Below are positions 1 through 8,708 of a DNA stretch of 64,000 bases, one piece after another. Source of the stretch: Bosea sp. BIWAKO-01 (lineage in GTDB: Bacteria > Pseudomonadota > Alphaproteobacteria > Rhizobiales > Beijerinckiaceae); assembly GCF_001748145.1 (NCBI RefSeq), contig NZ_BCQA01000001.1, positions 4,490,501-4,554,500 of the forward strand, written 5' to 3'. The translations under genes were made by a program, and so were the position numbers. The stretch's first letter is position 1. Each line of letters opens with the position of its first letter. The notes beneath the pieces were generated by a model. That model worked only from the letters and a program-made list of their open reading frames with translations, made no database searches and was not told the DNA's origin.

Positions 1-10
1 TGGACTTACG

Positions 11-1135
11 TCATGCCTGCCTGCGGCGCCACCAGGCACGATCCTCATGCATCATCCGGAGCAGGATGCCCTCGCGCAGGCCGCGATCCGCAATGCGCAC
101 CTTTCGGCTCGGGAAGGCACGCCTGATCGCCTCGAAGATCGCACAGCCGGCTAGCACGAGATCGGCCCGTTCGCGGCCGATGCAGGCATTGGCCGAGCGC
201 GCGGCATAGTCCATATCGACCAGCCGGTCGATGACCGCCAGGATATCGGTCTCGTCCATCCACAGCCCGTCGACCAGGCGCCGGTCGTAGCGCGGCAGGC
301 CAAGATGGATGCCGGCGACGGTGGTGACGGTGCCCGACGTGCCGAGCAGATGGAAGCCGGCGGCGTCCTTTGCCGCAGCAGCGCGCGTCGCGAACGGCTT
401 CAGGGCAGCGCTGCAATCATCGACCATGCGTTCGAATTTCTCGCGCCCGACATCGACGCCGCCATAGCGCTCGGCGACAGAGACGACCCCCATCGGCAGC
501 GAGGCCCATTCGCGGATGCGCCCGGCCGGATCGCGCGCCTGCGAGCGCCCTCCCATCCAGACGATCTCGGTGGAGCCACCGCCGATATCGAAGACGATGA
601 CGCCTTCTGCCGTCGGATGGGCCAGTGCCGCGCAACCCGTGACGGCCAGCGAGGCCTCGGTGCGTTGGTCGACGATCTCGAGCTCGAGATCGGCCTCAGC
701 CGCGACCCGGCGCACGAAGTCGAGCCCGTTCGTGGCGGCCCGGCAGGCCTCGGTCGTGACCAGGCGTGCGCGGCTGACGCCGCGATGGGTCATCTTGCTC
801 TTGCAGATCTTCAGGGCTTCGACCGCCCGGTCCATCGCCGCATCGGCAAGTCGCCCGCTCGCAGTCAGCCCTTCGCCCAGGCGCACGATGCGGGAAAAGG
901 CATCGACGACGCGAAAGCCATGCTGGGCCGGGCGGGCGATCAGCAGCCGGCAGTTATTGGTGCCGAGATCGAGCGCGGCATAGGTCGCGACCGGATGGCG
1001 CGAGGGCGTGAAATAGGTTTGCGTGACGGGGGCAGGGCCAAGGGGGGACGAGCCGATCGGGCGCAGATCGGCGCCATTAGCCTCTGGGGATACCGCGAGC
1101 GCGACATCCCGATCCTGGCGGTCCTCGACCGTCAC
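11..1135 (-). CDS. Ppx/GppA family phosphatase (exopolyphosphatase / pppGpp phosphohydrolase-like)
   Basis: Member of the actin-like ASKHA ATPase fold family that hydrolyses polyphosphate or pppGpp in the cytoplasm. The protein shows the first phosphate-binding motif (YAALDLGTNNCRLL), the central VFDIGGGSTEIV motif, LLGTSGTVTTVAG, and the C-terminal RIADRGLREGILLRMM typical of Ppx/GppA. The frame stays open upstream to 1354, but the extra 73 residues look non-coding and would run into the divergent glpK start. I therefore prefer the GTG at 1135, giving 374 residues; a later start is also possible because the conserved domain begins about 50 residues further in. It lacks the long C-terminal HD region of E. 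coli Ppx, so it is the short form common in alphaproteobacteria. Substrate preference cannot be read from the sequence. Confidence 0.88.
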   Translation of the reverse strand: MTVEDRQDRDVALAVSPEANGADLRPIGSSPLGPAPVTQTYFTPSRHPVATYAALDLGTNNCRLLIARPAQHGFRVVDAFSRIVRLGEGLTASGRLADAAMDRAVEALKICKSKMTHRGVSRARLVTTEACRAATNGLDFVRRVAAEADLELEIVDQRTEASLAVTGCAALAHPTAEGVIVFDIGGGSTEIVWMGGRSQARDPAGRIREWASLPMGVVSVAERYGGVDVGREKFERMVDDCSAALKPFATRAAAAKDAAGFHLLGTSGTVTTVAGIHLGLPRYDRRLVDGLWMDETDILAVIDRLVDMDYAARSANACIGRERADLVLAGCAIFEAIRRAFPSRKVRIADRGLREGILLRMMHEDRAWWRRRQA

Positions 1136-1341
1136 CGTGTTTTGACCCCTCGTCGGCCGCCGTTTGCACGCTCCGGCCGCTTGCTTCGGGTGAAGCGTAA
1201 CAAGAGCCTGACGAAGATGCCAAGCGGAACCTGTGCGCAGTTCATTTGTCGGTGGAGCGCTTGCCTGCGGCGACACGCTTCGGCCAAGTTCGGGGAAGGC
1301 CCGGATCGGACGGGCCGCCACCGGGAAGGACCACTGCTGCC

Positions 1342-2844
1342 ATGGCCGGAGCACGCTATATTCTCGCGATCGATCAGGGGACGACCTCGTCGCGCGCGAT
1401 TTTGTTCGATGGTGCGCTCAGGTCGGTGGCATCGGCGCAGCGCGAGTTCCCACAGCATTTTCCGGCCTCGGGTTGGGTCGAGCACGAGCCCGAGGATCTG
1501 TGGGACAGCGTGCTGACGACCTGCCGTGAGGCCGTCGGTAAGGCCGGGCTCTCGGCCGCGGACATTGCCGCGATCGGCATTACCAACCAGCGCGAGACGA
1601 CACTGATCTGGGACCGCAGGACCGGTCAAGCGATCCACCGCGCCATCGTCTGGCAGGACCGGCGGACGGCGCCGCGCTGCGCCGAGCTCAGCGAGGGCGG
1701 CCATGATTCGCTGGTCTCCGGCCGGACGGGCCTGCGAATCGATCCCTATTTCTCGGCGACCAAGATCGCGTGGCTGCTCGACAATGTGCCGGGCGCGCGC
1801 CGGCGGGCGGAAGCTGGCGAACTCGCCTTCGGTACGGTCGATTGCTTCTTGTTGTGGCGGCTCACGGGCGGAGCCGTCCACGCAACCGACGCGACCAATG
1901 CGGCCCGCACCATGCTGTTCGATATCGGCCGCGGCGTCTGGGACGACGACCTGCTCGCGCTGTTTAGCATTCCCCGCTCGTTGCTGCCGGAGGTTCGCGA
2001 TTGCGCCTGCCTGTTCGGCGAGACGCTGCCCGACCATTTCGGCGCGGCGATCCCGGTGCGGGGCATGGCCGGCGACCAGCAGGCGGCGACGATCGGCCAG
2101 GCCTGTTTCACGCCCGGCATGGTGAAGTCGACCTATGGCACCGGCTGCTTTGCCCTGCTGAACACCGGTTCGACGCCGGTGACGTCCAGGAATCGTCTGC
2201 TCAGCACCATCGCCTATCAGCTCGGCGGCGAGCGCACCTATGCGCTGGAGGGTTCGATCTTCGTCGCGGGCGCGGCTGTACAATGGCTCCGCGACGGGAT
2301 TGGAATCATCGAGACGGCGAGCGAGACCGGGCCGCTTGCCGAAGCGGCGGATCCGACCCAGGCGGTCTACCTGGTGCCGGCTTTCGTCGGGCTCGGCGCA
2401 CCGCATTGGGACGCCGAGGCACGTGGCGCCATTTTCGGGCTCACCCGCAACAGCGGCCCGCGCGAGCTGGCAAGGGCGACGCTGGAAAGCGTCTGTTACC
2501 AGACGCTCGATCTGCTCGACGCGATGCGCGCCGACTGGCCGGACGCCGGGCAGGGAGCTGCGGTGCTACGCGTCGATGGTGGCATGGTCGCGTCCGACTG
2601 GACGATGCAGCGGCTCGCCGACATCCTCGCCTTGCCCGTCGACAGGCCGGAGGTGCTGGAGACGACGGCGCTGGGAGCAGCCTATCTCGCCGGGCTCGAT
2701 GCAGGGCTGTTGCCGGAGCCGGATCGTTTCGCAGATCTCTGGCGATTGGAACGGCGCTTTGTCCCCGGAATGGCGAAAAGCCAGCGCGAAAAGCTGGTCC
2801 TGGGCTGGCGCGACAGCGTGCGGAGGACGCTGAGTACAGGCTGA
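1342..2844 (+). CDS. glpK: glycerol kinase
   Basis: Phosphorylates glycerol to sn-glycerol 3-phosphate with ATP in the cytoplasm, the first step of glycerol use. The 500-residue length is exactly that of the family. Visible FGGY-kinase motifs are the N-terminal phosphate loop [15 protein letters not shown] (D11 to T15 region), IVWQDRRTA, the [14 protein letters not shown] segment with the catalytic-region [20 protein letters not shown], and the C-terminal [10 protein letters not shown] nucleotide-binding motif near residue 412. The frame is open from 1246, but the ATG at 1342 places the conserved start correctly. No glycerol-3-phosphate dehydrogenase, facilitator or glp regulator is adjacent, so the gene appears to be transcribed alone, divergently from the Ppx/GppA gene. 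Confidence 0.96.
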   Translation: MAGARYILAIDQGTTSSRAILFDGALRSVASAQREFPQHFPASGWVEHEPEDLWDSVLTTCREAVGKAGLSAADIAAIGITNQRETTLIWDRRTGQAIHRAIVWQDRRTAPRCAELSEGGHDSLVSGRTGLRIDPYFSATKIAWLLDNVPGARRRAEAGELAFGTVDCFLLWRLTGGAVHATDATNAARTMLFDIGRGVWDDDLLALFSIPRSLLPEVRDCACLFGETLPDHFGAAIPVRGMAGDQQAATIGQACFTPGMVKSTYGTGCFALLNTGSTPVTSRNRLLSTIAYQLGGERTYALEGSIFVAGAAVQWLRDGIGIIETASETGPLAEAADPTQAVYLVPAFVGLGAPHWDAEARGAIFGLTRNSGPRELARATLESVCYQTLDLLDAMRADWPDAGQGAAVLRVDGGMVASDWTMQRLADILALPVDRPEVLETTALGAAYLAGLDAGLLPEPDRFADLWRLERRFVPGMAKSQREKLVLGWRDSVRRTLSTG

Positions 2845-2948
2845 CAGGCGGCCCCGCCGCCTTCATGCACAAGATTGCTCACAATGGGCTTGCCATGCGG
2901 GCGCGGGTTGTTTAGACCGCGCCTCACCAACGAAGGCGTTCGCGCCGT

Positions 2949-3022
2949 TGGGGGATCGTCTAACGGTAGGACCCCAGACTCTGACTCTGGTTGTCTAGGT
3001 TCGAATCCTAGTCCCCCAGCCA
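2949..3022 (+). tRNA. tRNA-Gln (anticodon CTG)
   Basis: A complete cloverleaf can be drawn. The acceptor arm TGGGGGA pairs with TCCCCCA near the 3' end. The anticodon stem CCAGA/TCTGG encloses the loop CTCTGAC, giving anticodon CTG (Gln). The T-arm carries GGTTCGAATCC. The discriminator G and the CCA end (3020-3022) are encoded in the DNA. A hairpin with a T-run follows immediately. Confidence 0.97.
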
Positions 3023-3041
3023 CTTTCCAGTGGCTTTGTTT
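3018..3041 (+). terminator. intrinsic terminator of tRNA-Gln
   Basis: AGCCACT (3018-3024), loop TTCC and AGTGGCT (3029-3035) form a perfect 7-bp hairpin, followed by TTGTTT. The left arm overlaps the CCA end of the tRNA, so the hairpin and the mature 3' end are mutually exclusive structures. Confidence 0.7.
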
Positions 3042-3203
3042 GAAGATCCAAGAGCTTAGCGGTTAAGGTGGGGGCGCCATCCAAAGGGGAGGTCGGCCCG
3101 CTGGTGTACGATGCCGTCTTTGAAGGCACGGCAATACTGCTCTTTGCGCGCCGCCCCCGACAGGAGACTAGCGTCGGGGCGCCACACAGCGCTATCAACG
3201 GCC

Positions 3204-4103
3204 ATGGGGTTCGGCGTCTTCATCCACCGGTACGATTCGATCTACGATGACAGCCCGGCTGAGAGATATCAGTTCCCGCGGCAATATCTTGGTCGCGTTC
3301 AAGCCTGCGTCGGTGACTGGATCGTCTACTACGAGCCGCGCAAGGTGCTGAATACGCGCGGATACTTTGCCATTGCCAAAGTTCAGCAGGTCATTCCCGA
3401 CCCAGCCGCGAACGACATGTTCATTGCGGTGGTCGAGCCTGGCAGCTATCTCGACTTCGCTAATCCCGTCCCCTTCGCTGACGAGAGCGGTGTCATCGAG
3501 CGCGGCGTGCTAAACGGCGAGGGCCGGATCTCTGGCCGAGCACAAGCCGCGGTGCGGCCGATCTCATCGGCCGACTTCAACCGTGTGCTCGCCCTCGGAC
3601 TCGACGATGCGGAGCCACTCCTGCCGCGAAGCGATATCCCGAACGTCGCCGGCGGGCTTGCGGAAGAGCAGGCTCCCTTTGTCTTCGATCAAGCCCGAGA
3701 GCGGTTGGCGATCGCGCTCTCACGGATCGTGCGCGATCGAGCATTTCGCCGAACGGTGCTGCGGGCCTATGGCGAGCGCTGTGCGATCACTGGCCTCAGG
3801 CTGATCAATGGCGGCGGTCGTGCTGAGGTCGCTGCCGCCCATATTCGCCCCGTGGAGGCGAACGGGCCGGACATCGTCAGCAATGGGCTCGCGCTGTCGG
3901 GAACGGCGCATTGGATGTTCGATCGCGGGCTGATCAGTCTGTCCGATGACCTGGACATTCTGGTCTCGCGCCATGCGAACGACGTTGATGGCATCCGGGC
4001 TTTCGTGAACCGAAGCGGCCGCGCGTTTGCTCCCGCGCGGCCCGTTGAGCGGCCCCATCCTCATTTCCTCAATTGGCACCGAGAAACCTGCTTCAAGCAG
4101 TAA
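3204..4103 (+). CDS. HNH endonuclease with PUA-like N-terminal region (putative modification-dependent restriction enzyme)
   Basis: A 299-residue protein with a C-terminal HNH_2-type nuclease domain (about residues 185-275). It shows ERCAITGLRL, then AAHIRP with H213, SNGLALS with N227, and TAHWMFDRG with H236, which matches the His-Asn-His metal-finger layout of PF13391-type nucleases. Residues 1-130 (YLGRVQACVGDWIVYYEPRK, GYFAIAKV, GSYLDFANPVPF, AAVRPISSADFNRVL) resemble the PUA/EVE-like domains found in front of HNH in type IV restriction enzymes. That link is my inference from pattern, not from a search. The frame is open from 3111, but 3204 (MGFGVFIHRYDS) is the better start. It stands alone between tRNA-Gln and a convergent regulator, a typical place for acquired defence genes. 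No methyltransferase partner is adjacent, which fits a type IV rather than a type II enzyme. Confidence 0.85.
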   Translation: MGFGVFIHRYDSIYDDSPAERYQFPRQYLGRVQACVGDWIVYYEPRKVLNTRGYFAIAKVQQVIPDPAANDMFIAVVEPGSYLDFANPVPFADESGVIERGVLNGEGRISGRAQAAVRPISSADFNRVLALGLDDAEPLLPRSDIPNVAGGLAEEQAPFVFDQARERLAIALSRIVRDRAFRRTVLRAYGERCAITGLRLINGGGRAEVAAAHIRPVEANGPDIVSNGLALSGTAHWMFDRGLISLSDDLDILVSRHANDVDGIRAFVNRSGRAFAPARPVERPHPHFLNWHRETCFKQ

Positions 4104-4259
4104 CGAGATTGCCAAGCCGCCCTTCGCGCGCTCGATCGAGCAACGCGGCAGCAGTACAGCGGCCGAGGTCTTCTGATCTCGCGCGCAGAGGCGTTTGAAA
4201 ACGGCCATCGACGATCCTGGATCCTGCTCCGGCGAGGCGCGCTCGCTCGCGCCCGGACG

Positions 4260-4838
4260 TCAAAGATAGGGCGGCGTGCAGGCGCTCACCACCTCGCAGC
4301 GCGCGGCGCCGATATTGCGAAAGCGATGGGGGGTGCGGCTGTCGAAGAGATAGGCGTCGCCGGGGCCAAGGATCTTGATCTGGTCGCCGACCGTGATCTC
4401 GAGCTCTCCCGACAGGACGACACCGCCTTCATGCGAATCATGCTTGAGCATGGTCACGCCGGTATCGGCGCCGGGCTCGTAGGATTCATGCAGGATCTGC
4501 AGGTTATGCGCCTTGGCGTCGCCGACCTGCCGGAATGACATGCGGCCCTCGCCACTGCCGCCACTGACCTGGTGCAGGCGCGATGTCAGGTCGAGAAGGT
4601 CGCCCGCCTCGAAGAAGACCTTGCCGCGCGGTACGCGCTCCTCGTCAAAGAAATTGACCATCGACATCGGAATGCCGTCAAGAATCTTGCGCAAGGATGC
4701 AACCGATGGGCTGTTCCGATTCTGCTCGATCAGCGAGATCAAGCTGTGCGTCACGCCCGACCGGGCTGCCAGTTCACGTTGTGAAAGCCCGGCAGACGCC
4801 CTGATTTCCTTCAATCTTCCACCCACATCAAAACTCAT
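4260..4838 (-). CDS. XRE-family transcriptional regulator with C-terminal cupin domain
   Basis: 192 residues. The N-terminal helix-turn-helix occupies about residues 8-62 (LKEIRASAGLSQRELAARSGVTHSLISLIEQ) and a small-molecule-binding cupin about residues 110-185 (MLKHDSHEGGVVLSGELEITVGDQ, GPGDAYLFDSRTPHRFRN). This is the PuuR-like architecture used to sense amines, amino acids and similar compounds. It is divergent from the amidohydrolase/ABC operon that starts at 5173 and most likely controls it and itself through the 334-bp gap between them. A GC-rich 6-bp hairpin (4236-4253) lies just beyond its stop codon on the minus strand. Confidence 0.92.
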   Translation of the reverse strand: MSFDVGGRLKEIRASAGLSQRELAARSGVTHSLISLIEQNRNSPSVASLRKILDGIPMSMVNFFDEERVPRGKVFFEAGDLLDLTSRLHQVSGGSGEGRMSFRQVGDAKAHNLQILHESYEPGADTGVTMLKHDSHEGGVVLSGELEITVGDQIKILGPGDAYLFDSRTPHRFRNIGAARCEVVSACTPPYL

Positions 4839-5172
4839 GACCGGTCTCCGCCCGTCTTTGTTCCATCACGCGATGCCTGCGGCCTGATGCGCACAGCATG
4901 CAGCGCTTGCCTGCTCAGCGCCCCTTGCGCTGTCAAATATTCTGAGCAATGCTAGCCCCAATCCAATAAGAAAATGACTCTGAGGAAATATCAAGGATGG
5001 AAGAGTTTTTGCGGCTCCAGACCGCTGATTAGAGCATATTCCATTATTCGACCGGCCCGAACGTCGCGGACTTAGTGCGCTAAATCTGCGGTGCGCTGCG
5101 CGTTTGCTTGCGTTTGGCAAGTTATGCGCGGGATGGCCTCCATCATTACAATGCAGCAGTGAGCGTAAGGTT
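4839..5172. promoter_or_regulatory. divergent control region between XRE-cupin regulator and amidohydrolase/ABC operon
   Basis: A 334-bp non-coding stretch, clearly more AT-rich than its surroundings from about 4930 to 5060 (runs such as AAATATT and GAGTTTTTGC, and GAGCATATTCCATTATTC). It must contain the promoters of both divergent units. A ribosome-binding-like GCGTAAGG (5163-5170) sits just before the ATG at 5173. I see a weak inverted pair TTAG/CTAA at 5072-5083 but no operator I would defend. Confidence 0.5.
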
Positions 5173-6819
5173 ATGATTCAAGCGGACACCGTCTTGTTGA
5201 ACGGCCGCATCTTCTGCGGTCTCGCCGAAGGTTTTGTGGAGGCCTTGGCGGTCAAGGACGGCAAGGTCCTCGCGGCCGGTTCGACTGAGGAGATCGCGAG
5301 TCTGCGGGCTGCAGGCACGCACGTCATCGATCTCGCCGGGCGCGTTGCGATTCCCGGCCTCAACGATGCGCATATGCATCTGCTGCCGCTCGGCATCAGC
5401 ATGAACGAAATCAATCTGCGGCCGGAAGAGGGCGTGCGCAGCATCGACGAGGTCCTGCGCCGCGTCGCGGCCGTGGCCAGGACGAAGAAGCCCGGCGAAT
5501 GGGTGCTCGGGCGCGGCTACGATCACAATGAGCTGGCTGAGGGCCGTCATCCCACCGCCGACGAACTCGACCAGGTGGCGCCCGACAACCCGGTCTATAT
5601 CAAGCGGACCTGCGGCCATGTCGGCGTCGTCAACAGTCAGGCGATGCGCAAGGCCGGCATCGGCCACAATACGCCGAGCCCCGACGGCGGCCTGATCGAG
5701 CGGCGCGACAACAAGCTCACCGGCCTGCTCGCGGAAAGCGCCATGCGCCTGATCGTCGATGCGATGCCGAAACCCAGCCACGCGGAGCTGACGACGGCGA
5801 TCGAGCAGGCGGGCCACTACATGCTGTCGCAGGGTTTCACCAGCGTAATGGATGCCGGCGTCGGCATGCTCGCCGGCATGGCCGAGATCGAGGCCTACGA
5901 GGAGATGGCGCGCAGCAACCGCCTGCCGGTGCGGACCTGGGTCTGCATCTACGGCAATGCCGACGGGATCGGCGATGCCGCGCATGCCGCCGGATACCGA
6001 TTCGGACGCGAGGTCGGCCTCCTGCGCTATGGCGCCATGAAGGTGTTCGGGGACGGAAGCGCCGGCGGTCTGACGGCGGCGATGAGCCAGCCCTATCGCG
6101 TCGGCGACCCCGACAATCGCGGCATCTTCATCTATTCCGACACGGACATGCACGGTTACCTCGCGCATTATCACCAGCTCGGCTACCAGCTTGCGATTCA
6201 TGCCATCGGCGATGCGGCGATCGAGCAGGTGCTGTCGGGAATCGAGCAGGCGGACAGTGCCGAGCACCCCATCCGCGGGCGCCGTCACCGCATCGAGCAT
6301 TGCGGCTTCCTGACCGACGGCCAGCTCGCCCGCATGGCAGCTGCCGGAATCGATCCCGTGCCGCAGCCGGTGTTCATCTACGAATTCGGCGATCTCTACG
6401 TGCATAATCTCGGGCAGGAGCGGGCGGACGCCTCCTATCCGATGCGCAAATGGTTCGATGCCGGCGTGCATCCGGCTGCGAGCTCGGATGCGCCGGTCTG
6501 CGCCACCGATCCGTTCAAGAACCTCTTCACGATGGTCACGCGCCAGACCAAGCGCCATACGGTGATCGGTGCGTCGGAGCGCCTGACGATGGAGGAGGCC
6601 GTCCACGCCTATACGGCGATCGGTGCCTATACCCAGTTCGCCGAAGACCGCATGGGACGTTTGGTGCCCGGTCAGCTCGCCGACATCGCGGTTTTGTCGC
6701 ACGACATCTTCGCGGCTGCGGTCGAGACGGTGGAGGTGGAGGCGCGCTGCGATCTGACGCTGCTGGGCGGCGAGGTGGTCTATGACCGGCTCGGCCAGTT
6801 CGCGGCCGCGGCGCAGTAG
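5173..6819 (+). CDS. metal-dependent amidohydrolase, YtcJ-like (amidohydrolase family 3)
   Basis: 548 residues. It begins with the family's ADTVLLNGRIF and has the first metal ligands as HMH (H67, H69) in PGLNDAHMHLLPLG. Later motifs are YIKRTCGHVGVVNS, MKVFGDGSAGG, LAIHAIGDAAIEQVL, HRIEHCGF and AASSDAPVCATDP, which mark the YtcJ/N-substituted-formamide deformylase branch. It would hydrolyse C-N bonds in a cytoplasmic substrate; the substrate is unknown. The frame is open from 5104, but the start at 5173 has a Shine-Dalgarno-like GTAAGG just upstream. It is the first gene of a seven-gene operon, with the DppB-type permease starting 12 bases after its stop, so its substrate is probably what this transporter imports. 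Confidence 0.9.
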   Translation: MIQADTVLLNGRIFCGLAEGFVEALAVKDGKVLAAGSTEEIASLRAAGTHVIDLAGRVAIPGLNDAHMHLLPLGISMNEINLRPEEGVRSIDEVLRRVAAVARTKKPGEWVLGRGYDHNELAEGRHPTADELDQVAPDNPVYIKRTCGHVGVVNSQAMRKAGIGHNTPSPDGGLIERRDNKLTGLLAESAMRLIVDAMPKPSHAELTTAIEQAGHYMLSQGFTSVMDAGVGMLAGMAEIEAYEEMARSNRLPVRTWVCIYGNADGIGDAAHAAGYRFGREVGLLRYGAMKVFGDGSAGGLTAAMSQPYRVGDPDNRGIFIYSDTDMHGYLAHYHQLGYQLAIHAIGDAAIEQVLSGIEQADSAEHPIRGRRHRIEHCGFLTDGQLARMAAAGIDPVPQPVFIYEFGDLYVHNLGQERADASYPMRKWFDAGVHPAASSDAPVCATDPFKNLFTMVTRQTKRHTVIGASERLTMEEAVHAYTAIGAYTQFAEDRMGRLVPGQLADIAVLSHDIFAAAVETVEVEARCDLTLLGGEVVYDRLGQFAAAAQ

Positions 6820-6831
6820 GGAGAAGCCGGA

Positions 6832-7773
6832 ATGCTGCGGCACACGCTGCAACGGCTGCTGCTCGCGCTGCCGGTCCTGTTGGGGGTTCTCTTGCTGGGC
6901 TTCCTGCTCATGCAGGTGGTCCCGACCGATCCGGCGCAGGTGCGAGCGGGGCCAACCGCCACACAGGACATCGTCGAGGCCATCCGCCGCGATCTCGGGC
7001 TCGACCAGCCTCTCTGGAAGCAGTTCCTGATCTATGTCGGGCGGTTGCTGCAGGGTGATCTCGGCGTGTCGATCATCAACAATGTGCCGGTCGTCCAGGA
7101 ACTCGGCAACACGATCGGGCCCACGCTCGAACTGATGGTCGCATCCCTGATCTGGGCCATCCCGCTGGGCATCGCCATGGGCACGGTCGGCGCCTATTTC
7201 CGCGGCTCGATCCTCGACCGCGCGATCATGGCGGTCTCGGTCGCAGGCGTGTCCCTGCCGGTGTTCTTCCTCGGCCTGGCGCTGATCTGGCTGCTCGGCT
7301 TCAAGTATCCGCTGCTGCCTTTCACCGGCCGGATGGGGCCGTTCTGGACCTGGGACGGCTTTCTCGCGATCATCCTGCCTGCCATCACGCTCGGCGGCGT
7401 CTTCGTCGGCCCCGTCGCCCGCATGACCCGCAGCTCGGTGCTCGACGTGCTGGGGGCGGATCACGTCAGGACGGCCCGCGCCAAGGGGCTGACCGAACGG
7501 GCCGTGGTCATGCGGCACGCCCTGCGCAATGCGCTGGTTCCGGTGGTGACGCTGATCGGACTGCAGATCGGGTTTCTGCTCGGCGGTGCCGTCGTGACCG
7601 AGACCGTCTTCAGCTGGCCAGGTATCGGCCGGCTCGCTGTGGGCGCGATCCTGTCGAGCGATCTGCCGATGGCTCAGGGCACCATCATCGTGCTGTCGCT
7701 CGGCTTCATCCTGATCAACCTTGCCGTGGACGTGCTCTATGCCGTGCTCGACCCGAGAGTGAGGGGCGCCTGA
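6832..7773 (+). CDS. ABC transporter permease, DppB type (dipeptide/opine family)
   Basis: 313-residue inner-membrane subunit of a peptide/opine/nickel-type (PepT family) importer. It starts with MLRHTLQRLLLALPVLLGVLLLGFLLMQ, has the extracytoplasmic DLGLDQPLWKQF segment, about six membrane spans, and the cytoplasmic EAA-loop TARAKGLTERAVVMRHALRNALVPV that docks on the ATPase. It ends with the FILINLAVDVLYAVLDPRVR signature of DppB proteins. It overlaps the next permease by one base (TGATG), so the two are translationally coupled. Confidence 0.95.
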   Translation: MLRHTLQRLLLALPVLLGVLLLGFLLMQVVPTDPAQVRAGPTATQDIVEAIRRDLGLDQPLWKQFLIYVGRLLQGDLGVSIINNVPVVQELGNTIGPTLELMVASLIWAIPLGIAMGTVGAYFRGSILDRAIMAVSVAGVSLPVFFLGLALIWLLGFKYPLLPFTGRMGPFWTWDGFLAIILPAITLGGVFVGPVARMTRSSVLDVLGADHVRTARAKGLTERAVVMRHALRNALVPVVTLIGLQIGFLLGGAVVTETVFSWPGIGRLAVGAILSSDLPMAQGTIIVLSLGFILINLAVDVLYAVLDPRVRGA

Positions 7774-8681
7774 TGAGTTCCATCACGCAGACGCTCGCAA
7801 AGGGACAGGCGGAACCGCTGCCGACCCCGGCGATCGAAGACTTCATCGTCCGCCGGCCATCGGTGTTGAGAATGCTCGTCAGCGATGTCGGAGCCTGCAT
7901 CTCGCTGGTACTCGTGGTGCTGGTGATCGCCGGGGCGATCCTCGCGCCCTGGATTGCGCCGTCGGATCCCTATGGCGGCGATCTCGCCAATACCCTTAAG
8001 GCGCCTGGCGAGATGGGCCTGCTCGGCACGGACGGGCAGGGGCGTGACATGATCACGCGACTGCTCTTCGGCCTGCGCACCACATTGCTGATGGGGTTCG
8101 CTTCCGTCCTCTTCGGCTGTGCGCTCGGTGGTCTCGTCGGCTTCGTTGCGGCCTATTACACGCGGGTGTCGGGCCTGCTCATGCGCTTGATGGACGTGCT
8201 TCTGTCCTTTCCGGCCATCCTGTTCGGACTGGCCATCGCCGCCATTTTCGGGCCCGGGCTCACGGCGGTGATCATCGCCCTTTCGATCGCGACCGTGCCT
8301 CTGATGGCGCGTGTCGTGCGCGGTTCGGCCATCGTCGTGCTGCAGCAGGACTATATCGAGAGCGCGCGCTCGCTCGGCATGAGCGACGCACGCATCATCT
8401 TCAAATATCTGCTGCCGAACTGCCTCTCGGCGATCTTCGTCTTCGTCACCCTGCGGTTCGGCCAGGTCATCCTGCTCGGTGCAGCCCTGTCGTTCCTCGG
8501 CCTTGGCGCGCAGCCGCCAACGGCAGAACTCGGCGCGATGGCGGCGGACGGCCGCAACTTCCTGTTCTTCGCGCCGCATGTCTCCGTCCTGCCCAGCCTG
8601 GTCATCTTCGTGGTCGTGCTGGCCTTCAACGTTCTCGGCGACGCGCTGCGCGATGCTCTCGATCCCAAGCTGCGCAAATAG
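7773..8681 (+). CDS. ABC transporter permease, DppC type
   Basis: 302-residue partner permease. It has a cytoplasmic N-terminal tail, a first membrane span (CISLVLVVLVIAGAILAPWIA), the family motif LLGTDGQGRDMITRLLFGLRTTL, the EAA-loop ARSLGMSDARIIFKYLLPNCLSAI and the terminal NVLGDALRDALDPKL. It forms the heteromeric membrane channel with the DppB-type protein encoded just upstream. Confidence 0.95.
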   Translation: MSSITQTLAKGQAEPLPTPAIEDFIVRRPSVLRMLVSDVGACISLVLVVLVIAGAILAPWIAPSDPYGGDLANTLKAPGEMGLLGTDGQGRDMITRLLFGLRTTLLMGFASVLFGCALGGLVGFVAAYYTRVSGLLMRLMDVLLSFPAILFGLAIAAIFGPGLTAVIIALSIATVPLMARVVRGSAIVVLQQDYIESARSLGMSDARIIFKYLLPNCLSAIFVFVTLRFGQVILLGAALSFLGLGAQPPTAELGAMAADGRNFLFFAPHVSVLPSLVIFVVVLAFNVLGDALRDALDPKLRK

Positions 8682-8708
8682 ACGCAGAATTTCCGGAGGT
8701 TCCCTCAC

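Noticed and set aside
2949-3203. Genomic-island attachment site at tRNA-Gln
   Set aside because: A tRNA next to a restriction-like gene suggests integration, but I found no integrase gene and no repeat of the tRNA 3' end in the following sequence.
5146-7518. 790-codon open frame on the minus strand
   Set aside because: It is antisense to the amidohydrolase and permease genes; composition is Arg/Asp/His-rich and no family is recognisable.
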